Shown one piece after another: positions 25,590-34,804 of a stretch of 64,000 bases of DNA. Every line of letters starts with the position of its first letter. The stretch's first letter is position 1. Location of the stretch: assembly GCF_002735705.1 (NCBI RefSeq), contig NZ_PDZL01000001.1, positions 310,001 to 374,000 of the forward strand, read 5' to 3'. Source of the DNA: Janthinobacterium sp. BJB426. GTDB lineage: Bacteria > Pseudomonadota > Gammaproteobacteria > Burkholderiales > Burkholderiaceae_D. A model generated the notes under the pieces. That model saw only the letters and a program-made list of their open reading frames with translations. It searched no databases and was not told the origin of the DNA. The translations under genes and the position numbers were made by a program.

Positions 25590-28500
25590 CTAATCGTCAT
25601 TGGCAAAGCTGGTGTTATTCATGATTTGTTCGGTAATCTGTTCCAGCAGGGGCCACAGGCGCGTGACGATGTGCCGTGCCCGCTCTGCTTCGTCGTCCGG
25701 TTCGCCCGGCGCCAGGGTTTCCAGGTTGTGGCACAGCTCGGCCAGCCCCAGGGCGCCCACGGTGCGCGCCGACGACTTGATGCGGTGCCCCAGTTCGCGC
25801 ACCTGGTGCACGTCGCCGCGCGCCAGGGCCGCATCGATGTCGCCAAAGCCATCCTGCGTGGTCTGCAGGAACTTGAAGGCGAACTTGCGCACTTTTTCCG
25901 GGTTGTAGCCCAGCAATTTGGCCAGGATGGACAGGTCGATCACTTGCGGGTCGCCTGCCAAGGTGGTCTTGAAGGCGGGCGCGGCGCGGCTGCGCGCCGG
26001 TGGCGGCGGCGTTTCGTGCGCCGGCAGCCAGCTGGCGATGGTCTGGTACATCATGGCTGGCTGGATGGGCTTGGAAATGAAATCGTCCATGCCCGCCTCC
26101 AGGCAGCGCACGCGGTCTTCGCTGGTGGCCGTGGCCGTCATGGCCAGCACGCGCAGGTGCGCCAGCTGCGGGTCGGCGCGGATGTGGCGCGTTGCCTGCA
26201 AGCCATCCATCAGCGGCATCTGCACGTCCATCAGCACGCAGTCGAACTGGGTCTGGCGCAGCAGGTCGAGCGCTTCTTCGCCATTGTTGGCCAGGCAGAC
26301 GGAGGCGCCCGCTTCCTCCAGCAATTCCAGCGCCACTTGCTGGTTGAACGTATTGTCTTCCACCAGCAGGATGCGCGCATGCTTGAGCGTGCGCATCACC
26401 AGGGCCGCGTCGGCGCTGGCGCGCATGGCGGCCGCCGTCTGCACCATGCTGTCGAGCATGGCGGGCGCGGCCTGGTCGGAAATGCCCAGGTTGGCCGTGA
26501 ACCAGAAGGTGCTGCCGGCGCCGGGACGGCTGTCGACGCCCACGTCGCCGCCCATCAGCTGCGCCAGCTGCTTGCAGATGGCCAGGCCCAGGCCCGTGCC
26601 GCCATATTCGCGCGTGGTGGAGGTGTCGGCTTGCTGGAAGGACTGGAAGAGTTTGCTCATTTCATCCTGCGACAGGCCGATGCCGTGGTCGCACACTTCA
26701 AAGCGCACCAGGCAGTGTTTCGCGTCCGCCACCACCCTGCGCACTTTCACGGTAATGCTGCCCTGTTCGCTGAACTTGATGGCGTTATTGGCGTAGTTGA
26801 TCAGCACTTGCCCCAGGCGCAGCGGGTCGCCCACCAGCACGGCGGGCAATTGCGGGTCGATCTCGAACAGCAGTTCCAGGTTCTTGCCGGCGGCGCGCGG
26901 CGCCACCACCGTCATCAGGGTTTGCACGACGTGGTCGAAACTGAAGTTGACGTGCTCGATTTCCAGCTTGCCCGCCTCGATTTTCGAGATGTCGAGAATA
27001 TCGTCGATGATGCCCAGCAAGTGCTCGCCGGCAAAGCGGATTTTTTCCAGGTAGTCGCGCTGGCGCGGCTCCAGGTCCGTCTTCAGGGCCAGATAGGCCA
27101 TGCCGATCACGCCATTCATCGGCGTGCGGATTTCATGGCTCATGTTGGCCAGGAATTGTCCCTTCGCCAGGCTCGCTTCTTCGGCCACCTGCTTGGCCTG
27201 GTCCAGCTGCTCCGTGCGCTGCGCCACGCGCTCTTCCAAATGTTCATTGAGCTCGCGCAAGGCGCTCTCGCTGCGCTTGTGATACGTGATGTCCGTCAGG
27301 CTGGCCACCACCATGCCCACCTTGCCATATTCATCGCGGATGGCCTCGGTATTCACGGATAGCCACGACAGGCTGCCGTCGGGCTGCTGCACACCCATCA
27401 GCACGTCGCGCATGGCTTCGCCCGTCGACAGGGTGATATGCACGGGATGGCTGCGCTGGTCGAAGGCGGAGCCGTCTTCGCGGATGGCTTGCCACAGGCT
27501 GTTGCCGGCCGGACTGGCCGCCAGCATGCGCTCGGCGGCGGCATTGCTTTCCAGGATGTGGCCGTGGCTGTCCTGCACCACCAGGCCATTCGTCACGGCG
27601 CCGAACACGGAGGCCATGCGCTGGCTCGAGTTCGACAGCGCGATCGACGCCTGGCGCCGTTCGGTGATGTCGGTGATCATCGCCAGGGTGCCGCCCGGTT
27701 CGCCATTGTCCGACTGGATGCTGGTGCTCGACAGCAAGCCCCACAGGCTGGACTGATCCTTGCGGAAGAAGCGGAAATCGACCTGGTCCGGCTGGCTGGC
27801 GAAGCTGCCGTGGCTGGCCAGGCGGCGCTGCATCAGCAGCTGGCTGTCGCGGTCCATGAAGTCGAGCAGGGGACGGCCCAGCATTTCCTGCACCGTGTAG
27901 CCCAGCATGTGCGCCATCTTCGGGTTGACGAACGTGGTCTTGCCGCTCGCATCCGTCATCCAGATGCCTTCGGCGGCCGTCTGCACGATCAGGCGGTAGC
28001 GTTCCGAACTGGCGTGCAGCGCTTCCTCGGCGCGTTGCCGTTGCGTCATGTCGCGCAGCGAGACGATGGAAAACACTTGCCCTGCCATGCGCAGCGGCGA
28101 CAGGCTGACCTTGGCGGGGAAGTGCGTGCCGTCGCGGCGGCGCGCCATCATTACCCGGCCTGGCAGGCTGTGCCGCCCTTGCGGATCGCTCACGGAGTGG
28201 CTGGTCGTGCTTTCCGGTACCAATTGCTCCAGCGACATGCCAATCAATTCGGCCAGCGGATAGCCGAAACAGCGCGCGCCGATCTGGTTGGCGTAATGCA
28301 CCTTGCCCTCGACATCGGCCACCAGCATGGCTTCGGGCGCCGCTTCCAGCATCGAGCGCATGCGCGATTGCTCGTCCTGCTTGCGTTCGCTGATATCGCA
28401 GACGATGCCGCTGGCCTGCGTGGCGGCGCCATCCGAGGCGCGCGACAGGACGGCACCGCGCGCCAGCAGCCAGCGCCAGTGGCCGTCGCTGTGGCGCAAA

Positions 28501-29048
28501 CGGAATTCGCAATTGAAGGTGCCGGGTGTCTGGCCCTCCAGATGCTGGCGAAAGGCAAGGCTCAGGCGCGCGCGGTCGTCGCGGTGGACTTCGGCCAGCC
28601 AGTCGGCCAGTGCATGGTCGAGCCTGGCATGCTTGTCGCCCAGGACGTCCTGGTACTGGGGCGCGAACTGCAGCCGGTCGGACTGGCGCCGCCAGGTCCA
28701 GCCGGCCATGGTGGCGCCGCGCAAGGCTTGCACGGCATCCTGTTCGGCCTGGGCCTGCGCGGGTTGGGGTTGGCGGTGCAACTGCTGGCGCAAGCGCCAG
28801 GCTTGCCAGCAAGCCAGTCCCGCCAGGGCGGTGGCGCTGGCGGCAGCATACGGCCACAGCAATGCCGGCGCCATGCCGTGCGCCGCCGCCTGCACCGGTA
28901 GCGAAAGCACCATGCCTGCCGCCAGCATCGTACGCGCGAGCCGGCGCAGCGCAGGGCGCCGTGGGCGTGGTGCGCCGAAACTCGTATGGCTGCAATACGA
29001 CAAATGCATCCCTTTCTGGGGCGTGATTGGACTAGGCTGGCAGTACAT
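25590..29048 (-). CDS. Hybrid sensor histidine kinase, four PAS domains, REC and Hpt
   Basis: 1152 residues. An N-terminal membrane-proximal region (hydrophobic at about 40-57 and 60-82) is followed by four PAS domains (about 105-222, 228-340, 345-465 and 475-592), a short coiled coil, the histidine box with H638 in [10 protein letters not shown], an ATPase domain with [13 protein letters not shown], a receiver with D941 in [10 protein letters not shown] and an Hpt domain with H1088 in [13 protein letters not shown]. It is a complete phosphorelay protein. The signal is unknown, and PAS domains may bind heme, flavin or small ligands. The start is uncertain: the ATG at 29009 (GAAAGGG adjoining) is an alternative. 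Confidence 0.92.
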   Translation of the reverse strand: MYCQPSPITPQKGMHLSYCSHTSFGAPRPRRPALRRLARTMLAAGMVLSLPVQAAAHGMAPALLWPYAAASATALAGLACWQAWRLRQQLHRQPQPAQAQAEQDAVQALRGATMAGWTWRRQSDRLQFAPQYQDVLGDKHARLDHALADWLAEVHRDDRARLSLAFRQHLEGQTPGTFNCEFRLRHSDGHWRWLLARGAVLSRASDGAATQASGIVCDISERKQDEQSRMRSMLEAAPEAMLVADVEGKVHYANQIGARCFGYPLAELIGMSLEQLVPESTTSHSVSDPQGRHSLPGRVMMARRRDGTHFPAKVSLSPLRMAGQVFSIVSLRDMTQRQRAEEALHASSERYRLIVQTAAEGIWMTDASGKTTFVNPKMAHMLGYTVQEMLGRPLLDFMDRDSQLLMQRRLASHGSFASQPDQVDFRFFRKDQSSLWGLLSSTSIQSDNGEPGGTLAMITDITERRQASIALSNSSQRMASVFGAVTNGLVVQDSHGHILESNAAAERMLAASPAGNSLWQAIREDGSAFDQRSHPVHITLSTGEAMRDVLMGVQQPDGSLSWLSVNTEAIRDEYGKVGMVVASLTDITYHKRSESALRELNEHLEERVAQRTEQLDQAKQVAEEASLAKGQFLANMSHEIRTPMNGVIGMAYLALKTDLEPRQRDYLEKIRFAGEHLLGIIDDILDISKIEAGKLEIEHVNFSFDHVVQTLMTVVAPRAAGKNLELLFEIDPQLPAVLVGDPLRLGQVLINYANNAIKFSEQGSITVKVRRVVADAKHCLVRFEVCDHGIGLSQDEMSKLFQSFQQADTSTTREYGGTGLGLAICKQLAQLMGGDVGVDSRPGAGSTFWFTANLGISDQAAPAMLDSMVQTAAAMRASADAALVMRTLKHARILLVEDNTFNQQVALELLEEAGASVCLANNGEEALDLLRQTQFDCVLMDVQMPLMDGLQATRHIRADPQLAHLRVLAMTATATSEDRVRCLEAGMDDFISKPIQPAMMYQTIASWLPAHETPPPPARSRAAPAFKTTLAGDPQVIDLSILAKLLGYNPEKVRKFAFKFLQTTQDGFGDIDAALARGDVHQVRELGHRIKSSARTVGALGLAELCHNLETLAPGEPDDEAERARHIVTRLWPLLEQITEQIMNNTSFANDD

Positions 29049-29242
29049 GAGGCGCGCTCAAATAAACGCCTGCGGCGCTTTCTGGCGGCAACTATAGCAT
29101 CGAATATTTACTCGGAGTATTTAAGTTCAGAAACGGCCAAAACGGGATTTTTTTCGCCCAGAAATGGCTGTTTTTTTCGCGATTTGGTGAGAATTCGTGA
29201 GAAAGTTTGCGCGAAATCGTGCTACGGAATCCAGCGATCTGT
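29049..29242. other. Intergenic region upstream of the hybrid kinase
   Basis: With the palindrome that follows, this forms a 317-base gap without genes. The stretch 29090-29190 is A/T-rich with several T runs and is the likely promoter zone of the kinase gene. No clear -35/-10 pair or protein-coding frame could be supported. Confidence 0.35.
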
Positions 29243-29366
29243 AGAACACCTGATAAAACCGTAGCGAGTGGCAGCGATTTGTGGCCGAGACGCGCAGCTG
29301 TGCTGAAGCACAGCGAGCATCACAGGCCGCAAAGCGCGACGCGCAGTAGGTTTTTCCAGGTGTTCT
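29243..29366. repeat. 124-bp imperfect palindrome
   Basis: The outer arms, AGAACACCTGATAAAACC (29243-29260) and GGTTTTTCCAGGTGTTCT (29349-29366), pair over 16 of 18 positions. Imperfect pairing continues inward through a GGCC core to an apex near CTGTGCTGAAGCACAG. Transcribed, it would fold into one long hairpin. It abuts the hutC stop codon. It may be a REP/BIME-type or small non-autonomous element, or a processing signal for hutC mRNA. Confidence 0.65.
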
Positions 29367-30085
29367 TAGGTAAAGCTGCCGGCGAACTGATAGCGGTGTC
29401 CGGGATGCCACATGGTGGCGATCGAGGCGATCTTGCCGCCCGAGCGCGTCTGGCGGCGCAGCACCAGGCAAGGCTGTTTGGTGTCGATGGCCAGCATTTC
29501 GGCGATGTCGCGCGGCGCCGATAGCGCTTCGATGCTGTAGGTGGCGCCTTGCAGGGGCGCGGCGGCCATCAGGTATTCGTTCGGCGTAATGCTGGAAAAA
29601 TCCTGCGTCATGTAGTCGGGCGCGCATTCGGGATTGACCCAGCGGTCTTCCACCTGGATCGGCACGCCGTTTTCAAAATGCACGATCAGCGAATGAAACA
29701 GCGGGTGTTCCGGCGGCAGGCCGAATTGCTTGGCCAGCAGGTCGGACGCCTTGGTACGTTCCAGCAATTGCAAGCTGCTGCGGTGGATATGTCCGCGCGC
29801 CCGCACTTCATCGGCGATACTCTTGATTTCCAACAAGGTCGCCTGGTATTTTTGCTGCGCCACGTAGGTGCCGGAACCCTGGCGTCGCGTCAACACTTGC
29901 TCGCTGGTCAGTTCGCGCACGGCACGGTTGACCGTCATGCGCGAGACGCCGAATTGCTTTACCAATGCTTGCTCGGAGGGAATCACGTCGCCTTCCTTCC
30001 AGCGTCCGGCGGCGATGCCGGCCAGCAGAAAATCCTTGATGCGCTGGAAAATGGGCGTATTTTCTTGTGTAGTGTGGTCGTCCAA
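29366..30085 (-). CDS. hutC: Histidine utilisation repressor HutC
   Basis: 239 residues, GntR family HutC subgroup. The winged helix covers about 10-75 (PSEQALVKQFGVSRMTVNRA is the recognition region). A UTRA ligand domain follows, ending with MWHPGHRYQFAGSFT, which is typical of HutC. It represses hut genes and is released by urocanate. I chose TTG at 30085 because GGAG lies eight bases upstream; the ATG 66 bases earlier adds residues unlike the family. The operon it probably controls begins 7.6 kb away, with a perfect palindrome in its promoter. Confidence 0.93.
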   Translation of the reverse strand: MDDHTTQENTPIFQRIKDFLLAGIAAGRWKEGDVIPSEQALVKQFGVSRMTVNRAVRELTSEQVLTRRQGSGTYVAQQKYQATLLEIKSIADEVRARGHIHRSSLQLLERTKASDLLAKQFGLPPEHPLFHSLIVHFENGVPIQVEDRWVNPECAPDYMTQDFSSITPNEYLMAAAPLQGATYSIEALSAPRDIAEMLAIDTKQPCLVLRRQTRSGGKIASIATMWHPGHRYQFAGSFT

Positions 30086-30264
30086 TGCGGTTTCTCCGGG
30101 GCACGGGCAGGGCGCGCCGCCGGCTGGAGGCGCGATGGCCGATTTTAGCACCGAGCACGATGCCTGCCGCCAGCCTTTTTGAATTCAAAAGCAAGCGCCG
30201 GAGTGTGGCGCGCATGGGCGCTGGTTATGCTGGTGACTTGTTATGGACTTGTACGGAGTTTGCC

Positions 30265-31320
30265 ATGGAACACGCTTACCTGACCGACGATGAACGCTGG
30301 GATGCCCTGCAGCGGCGCGCGCCCGACGCTGACGGCGTCTTTTACTATTCGGTGCGCACGACGGGCGTGTATTGCCGGCCATCCTGCGCCGCGCGTCCCG
30401 CCTTGCGCCGCAACGTGGCTTTCCACGCCAGTTGCGAGCAGGCGGAAGCGGCCGGCTTTCGCCCCTGCCTGCGTTGCAAGCCGAACCTGCCGCCGCTGGC
30501 CCAGCGCCAGGCGGCCATCGTGGCCGATATCTGCCGTTTGATCGACGCCAGCGACGAGCTGCCTGACCTGGACAGCCTTGCCAGGGCCGCCGGCATGAGC
30601 CGCTTTCACTTTCACCGCGTCTTCAAGGCGCACACGGGCATCACGCCGAAAGCGTACGCGGCGGCGCGGCGCGGCGAGCGCCTGAAGGCTGGCTTGCAGG
30701 GCGCGGGCAACGTCACGGAAACGCTATATGCGTCCGGCTTCAATTCCAGCGGCCGCCTGTATGCCGCCACGCCGGGCTTGCTGGGCATGACGCCGGGCGC
30801 CTTTCGCGCCGGCGGCAGCGGCGCCGTGATCCGCTTTGCCATCGGCGCCTGCTCGCTGGGTGCCATCCTCGTGGCCAGCACGGACAAGGGCATTTGCGCG
30901 ATTCTGATCGATGACGACCCGGAAGTGCTGCTGCGCGACTTGCAGGACCGTTTTCCGCAAGCCGAGCTGCGCGGTGCCGAGCCCGAGTATGAACAGACGG
31001 TGGCGCAAGTGGTGGGCCTGGTCGAGGCGCCCGCTATCGGCCTGGACTTGCCGCTCGACGTGCGTGGCACGGTGTTCCAGCAGCGCGTGTGGCAAGCCTT
31101 GCGCGAGATTCCCGCCGGCAGCACGGTCAGCTATGCCGAGCTGGCGCGGCGCATCGGCGCCCCGCAAGGCGCGCGCGCCGTGGCCGGCGCCTGCGCGGCG
31201 AACGCGCTGGCCGTCGCCATTCCCTGCCACCGCGTGGTGCGCAACGATGGCGCGCTGTCCGGCTACCGCTGGGGCGTGGAACGCAAGCAGGCGCTGCTGG
31301 AACGCGAGGGCGAACGGTGA
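30265..31320 (+). CDS. ada: Bifunctional Ada protein: O6-alkylguanine transferase and activator
   Basis: 351 residues. The N-terminal zinc domain has cysteines at 37, 41, 68 and 71 (YCRPSC and PCLRC), where C37 takes methyl groups from phosphotriesters. An AraC-type helix-turn-helix follows (LARAAGMSRFHFHRVFKAHTG). The C-terminal transferase has the PCHR active site with C321, the same number as in E. coli Ada. It repairs O6-methylguanine and activates the adaptive response. CGGAG lies six bases before the ATG. The AlkB-like gene overlaps its stop by three bases, so the two form an operon. Confidence 0.96.
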   Translation: MEHAYLTDDERWDALQRRAPDADGVFYYSVRTTGVYCRPSCAARPALRRNVAFHASCEQAEAAGFRPCLRCKPNLPPLAQRQAAIVADICRLIDASDELPDLDSLARAAGMSRFHFHRVFKAHTGITPKAYAAARRGERLKAGLQGAGNVTETLYASGFNSSGRLYAATPGLLGMTPGAFRAGGSGAVIRFAIGACSLGAILVASTDKGICAILIDDDPEVLLRDLQDRFPQAELRGAEPEYEQTVAQVVGLVEAPAIGLDLPLDVRGTVFQQRVWQALREIPAGSTVSYAELARRIGAPQGARAVAGACAANALAVAIPCHRVVRNDGALSGYRWGVERKQALLEREGER

Positions 31321-32006
31321 GGGCGCTGGACTGGCGGCAGATCGAGGATGATCTCAATCAATACGGCTGCGCCGTCATGCCGGGCTTGCTGGATGCGGAC
31401 GCCTGCGTGGCGCTGGCGGCGCAGTATGACGATGCGTCGCGCTTTCGCAGCAAGGTAGTGATGCAGCGCCATGGTTTTGGACAGGGCGAATACCAGTATT
31501 TCGCCCATCCGCTGCCTGACCTGGTGGCGGCCTTGCGCACGGGCTTGTATTCCCCCTTGGCGGTCATCGCCAACCGCTGGCACGCCGCCATGGGCATCGA
31601 GACGCGCTTTCCGTCCAGCCACGCCGATTTCCTCGCGCGCTGCCATGCTGCCGGGCAAAACCGGCCCACGCCCCTGCTGTTGCGCTACCGCGAGGGTGAC
31701 TACAACTGCCTGCATCAGGACCTGTATGGCGAGCACGTGTTTCCGCTGCAACTGGCCGTGCTGCTGTCGCGCCCGCAAGACGATTTCACGGGCGGCGAGT
31801 TCGTGCTGACGGAGCAGCGCCCGCGCATGCAGTCGCGCGCCGAGGTCGTGCCGCTGGCGCAGGGCGACGCCGTCCTCTTTCCCGTCGCGCAGCGTCCCGT
31901 CAACGGCACGCGCGGCAGTTACCGCGTGAACATGCGCCACGGCGTGTCGCGTTTGCGTTCGGGCTTGCGCCATACCCTGGGCATCATTTTTCATGATGCG
32001 AGCTGA
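31317..32006 (+). CDS. AlkB-like 2OG-Fe(II) oxygenase
   Basis: 229 residues starting at GTG 31317, which overlaps the ada stop (GTGA). The iron ligands appear as H133-x-D135 in LHQDLYGEH and H208 in VNMRHGVSR, with an arginine nearby for 2-oxoglutarate. The family is annotated as DNA-alkylation oxygenases acting like AlkB, which oxidise methyl groups off 1-methyladenine and 3-methylcytosine. It is not closely similar to E. coli AlkB, so the substrate is inferred from the fold and from its coupling to ada. Confidence 0.87.
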   Translation: MRALDWRQIEDDLNQYGCAVMPGLLDADACVALAAQYDDASRFRSKVVMQRHGFGQGEYQYFAHPLPDLVAALRTGLYSPLAVIANRWHAAMGIETRFPSSHADFLARCHAAGQNRPTPLLLRYREGDYNCLHQDLYGEHVFPLQLAVLLSRPQDDFTGGEFVLTEQRPRMQSRAEVVPLAQGDAVLFPVAQRPVNGTRGSYRVNMRHGVSRLRSGLRHTLGIIFHDAS

Positions 32007-32045
32007 ACGGTAGTTGCGGCGCTTGAGTTTCCAGGATTACATGGC

Positions 32046-33734
32046 ATGATGGCTGCTCCTTGTCACTCTTTCTTTTCTGCCATGTCCGCGTTGCTCCGCC
32101 TGTTATGCCTGTTGACCATGTTTTTGCTGCCCGCAGCCCATGCGGACGAGGGCGTGCCCGCGCTCGTTGCGGAGGCCGCGTCCGCCGTGGCGCCGTTGCA
32201 GCTTGCGGCCAGGACGGCGCCGCTGATGTTTGCCAACCGCAAGGTATTTGTCTTCCGCGCCGCGCTGGCCGGCTATCCGCCCGATGAACGCGCCGTTGGC
32301 GCGCAGCGCCGCCTGGAAGGCGTGCTGGCGAAGAATGGCCCCCTGCAGACGAGCACGCGCATGATTCCCGAAGGCACGCAAGTGCTGCTCGATGGCGTGC
32401 AACTGTTCGTCGTCGTGCCCGGCGACGTCAACCAGTTGGCCGGCGACACGACAGAAAGCGTGGCGAAAACGGCGGCCGGCGAGTTGAGCAAGGCCGTACT
32501 CGACTATCGCGAGCAGAGCAGCTGGCGCTACCTGGCGATCGCCGCCGCCGTGTGCGCTGCCGCCACCCTCGTGTTCTGGCTGGTGTGGCTGGGCTTGACG
32601 CGCTTTTACCGCTGGGCCAAGCGCCGCAGCGGCATCCTGCTGGCCTCGCGCCTGCGCGACGTGCGCCTGAAAAACGTGCGTGTGCTCGACGCGGAGCACT
32701 ACATCGCCTTCGCCTATCAACTGCTGAGCGCCGTGCTGTGGGGCTTGCGTCTGATGGCCACTTATCTGTGGGCCGCCTTCGTGCTGGGCCGCCTGCCCTA
32801 CACGCGTTCCTGGGGCGAAAGCCTGAGCGGTTATCTGTTCGACGTGGCCGCCGATGTCTTCCACGCCATCATCGGCGCCTTGCCGGGACTGGTGCTGGTC
32901 TGCGTCATCTTCGCCATCGCGCGCCTGATCGCCGCCACGGCCGCCTCGCTGTTCAAGCGCGTGGAAAGCGGAGAATTGCAAATCGGCTGGCTGGACAAGG
33001 ACACGGCCCTGCCCACGCGCCGCATCGCCAGCGTGGTGATCTGGCTGTTCGCGCTGGCCATGGCGTACCCGTATCTGCCCGGCTCGCACACGGCCGCCTT
33101 CCAGGGCCTGTCCGTGCTGGTGGGGCTGATGGTGTCGATCGGCGCGTCGAGCATCGTGGGCCAGGGCGCCAGCGGCCTGATCCTGATGTACACGCGCGCC
33201 CTGCGCAAGGGCGAATATGTGCGCGTGGGCGACAGCGAGGGTACCGTGGTCGACGTGGGCATGTTCGAGACGCGCCTGCGCACGGGCCTGGGCGAAGAGG
33301 TCGCCTTGCCGAACGCGTGGGTGATGTCGCAAACGACAAAGAACTATTCGCGCGCCCAGCCCGGCGGCGGTTTCGTGCTCGACGCCACCGTCACCATCGG
33401 CTACGCCACGCCATGGCGGCAAGTGCACGCCATGCTGGAACTGGCCGCCTCGCGCACGCCGGAACTGTCGACCACGCCAAAACCGTACGTGATGCAGCTG
33501 GCCCTGCAGGATTATTATGTGCAATACCGCCTCGTCGCCTACGCCAGCGCCGAAGTCCCCCGCCAGCGTGCCGAAGTACTGAACCGCTTGCACCAGAACA
33601 TCATCGACGTCTTCAACGAATTCGACGTGCAGATCACCTCGCCGCACTACATCGATGACCCGAAAGAGTCGCATGTGGTACCGCCGGAGCAGTGGTTCAG
33701 GGCGCCGGCGAAGCGGGGGGAGGAAGATAAATAA
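32046..33734 (+). CDS. MscS family mechanosensitive channel
   Basis: 562 residues. An N-terminal signal peptide (about 14-33, ending AAHADE) precedes a periplasmic domain of about 130 residues, then membrane helices near 162-185, 230-260, 275-305 and 330-350. The pore-lining MscS helix is VLVGLMVSIGASSIVGQGASGLI, followed by the beta domain GEYVRVGDSEGTVVDVGMFETRLRT. The channel releases solutes during hypo-osmotic shock. The length with an extra periplasmic domain is larger than canonical MscS (286 residues). It starts 39 bases after the AlkB-like gene without an obvious ribosome-binding site. Confidence 0.93.
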   Translation: MMAAPCHSFFSAMSALLRLLCLLTMFLLPAAHADEGVPALVAEAASAVAPLQLAARTAPLMFANRKVFVFRAALAGYPPDERAVGAQRRLEGVLAKNGPLQTSTRMIPEGTQVLLDGVQLFVVVPGDVNQLAGDTTESVAKTAAGELSKAVLDYREQSSWRYLAIAAAVCAAATLVFWLVWLGLTRFYRWAKRRSGILLASRLRDVRLKNVRVLDAEHYIAFAYQLLSAVLWGLRLMATYLWAAFVLGRLPYTRSWGESLSGYLFDVAADVFHAIIGALPGLVLVCVIFAIARLIAATAASLFKRVESGELQIGWLDKDTALPTRRIASVVIWLFALAMAYPYLPGSHTAAFQGLSVLVGLMVSIGASSIVGQGASGLILMYTRALRKGEYVRVGDSEGTVVDVGMFETRLRTGLGEEVALPNAWVMSQTTKNYSRAQPGGGFVLDATVTIGYATPWRQVHAMLELAASRTPELSTTPKPYVMQLALQDYYVQYRLVAYASAEVPRQRAEVLNRLHQNIIDVFNEFDVQITSPHYIDDPKESHVVPPEQWFRAPAKRGEEDK

Positions 33735-33741
33735 CGTCGAA

Positions 33742-34248
33742 TTATGGGTGTGATAGATGGGATGGACAGATTTCAGTGCGCCACTCCTGCATGTCGCTGC
33801 TAATAGGAATGACTTGCTGACCGCCAGCAGCCGTAGCTTTCACGCAGAATTTTCCTTGATAGCCATAGGTTGGATCGGATGGATCTTTGGGGCGGCCATT
33901 CAGGAATACGCTATAGAAATGTCCGGGTATCAGCTTTCCAGCGCGTATGCCCGTCGCACCGGTAGGCACGTTTCCGTAGCGGATGCATGTGCTGGCACGG
34001 ATGGATAAGGGCATGTCTGGCGGTAGGGAGAACCCCCATACTTCCTTTACCGGTTGCACGGACATGTCAGAAACCATGAGTGCGCCAAGAAATGGCAGGC
34101 CATTGCGTGCCTCTTCTTTTTTTGTAATGGAGAAGCAGGGCATGCCGTTGACAGAGTGAATGAGGGCATCAGCGATGCGCGACCACGCCGAGGCATCGAT
34201 AGCCGTCAGGGTGGCAAGCAGGAATAGCAGCGTGTGACGATATGGCAT
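33742..34248 (-). CDS. Putative T6SS immunity protein, copy 2
   Basis: 168 residues from the ATG at 34248 (GAGGGT upstream). A signal peptide (MPYRHTLLFLLATLTAIDASA) predicts a periplasmic protein. Its body matches the preceding gene: G-x-PCFSI, KKEEARNGLP, a CIRYG motif, YSVFLNG, PSDPTYGYQGKFC. The same pattern of PCF, C-x-YG and a C-terminal FC occurs in T6SS periplasmic immunity proteins that I remember, though those are usually lipoproteins. It ends close to the convergent MscS gene. A role in neutralising the Vgr-related metallopeptidase is inferred from location. Base composition is more AT-rich than its neighbours. Confidence 0.6.
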   Translation of the reverse strand: MPYRHTLLFLLATLTAIDASAWSRIADALIHSVNGMPCFSITKKEEARNGLPFLGALMVSDMSVQPVKEVWGFSLPPDMPLSIRASTCIRYGNVPTGATGIRAGKLIPGHFYSVFLNGRPKDPSDPTYGYQGKFCVKATAAGGQQVIPISSDMQEWRTEICPSHLSHP

Positions 34249-34261
34249 GGCGACCCTCGCA

Positions 34262-34804
34262 CTATCTGATGAGCGAATGTTCTGGACAGATTTCATCTAT
34301 CCAGGCTTGGCTATCGCTGTCGATACGGAGAATTTTTCGCTCCCCGGAGATGCCGGTGATTAAGCAAAATTTCCCCACGTAACCGCGAGTAGGGTCCGAT
34401 GGATCGGCTGGCCCACCGTTCAGAAAGACGTCATACATGCGCCCCGTTTTCAGTGGCGGGGCTTTGGGTGGTTTGACCTCTGCTGTTGCTGGTGCAACTC
34501 CATACAGAAGACAGGACTTGGCATGCACAGGAATAGTCGCTGCGCCCGGTAAAAGAAAAGACCATACTTTGACTGCTGGCTTGACGGATACATCTGTCAG
34601 TACGACCGCACTAATCTGCGGAACCCCGTTACGCGCTTCTTCCTTTTCAGAAATAGAGAAACAGGGAGTGCCATTTTTTAGCTGTACTTTCGCGTATGCC
34701 ATGCGGGACATGCCGAAAGCGTCATGGTATGTCAAACAAAGGCTCATGCTCAGCATTACGGCCAGGCAGATTTGCCTTGCTTCTCCTATCTTTAAAAAAC
34801 TCAT
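34262..34804 (-). CDS. Putative T6SS immunity protein, copy 1
   Basis: 180 residues from the ATG at 34804 (GAGG six bases upstream). An N-terminal hydrophobic signal (about 12-31) predicts export. The mature domain has GTPCFSISEKEEARNG, VWSFLLPG, SCLLYG and DVFLNGGPADPSDPTRGY, and is clearly paralogous to the next gene. Four cysteines are conserved between the copies and could form periplasmic disulfides. The gene overlaps the end of the metallopeptidase gene by 83 bases, so the three are tightly linked. Immunity function is inferred. Confidence 0.62.
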   Translation of the reverse strand: MSFLKIGEARQICLAVMLSMSLCLTYHDAFGMSRMAYAKVQLKNGTPCFSISEKEEARNGVPQISAVVLTDVSVKPAVKVWSFLLPGAATIPVHAKSCLLYGVAPATAEVKPPKAPPLKTGRMYDVFLNGGPADPSDPTRGYVGKFCLITGISGERKILRIDSDSQAWIDEICPEHSLIR

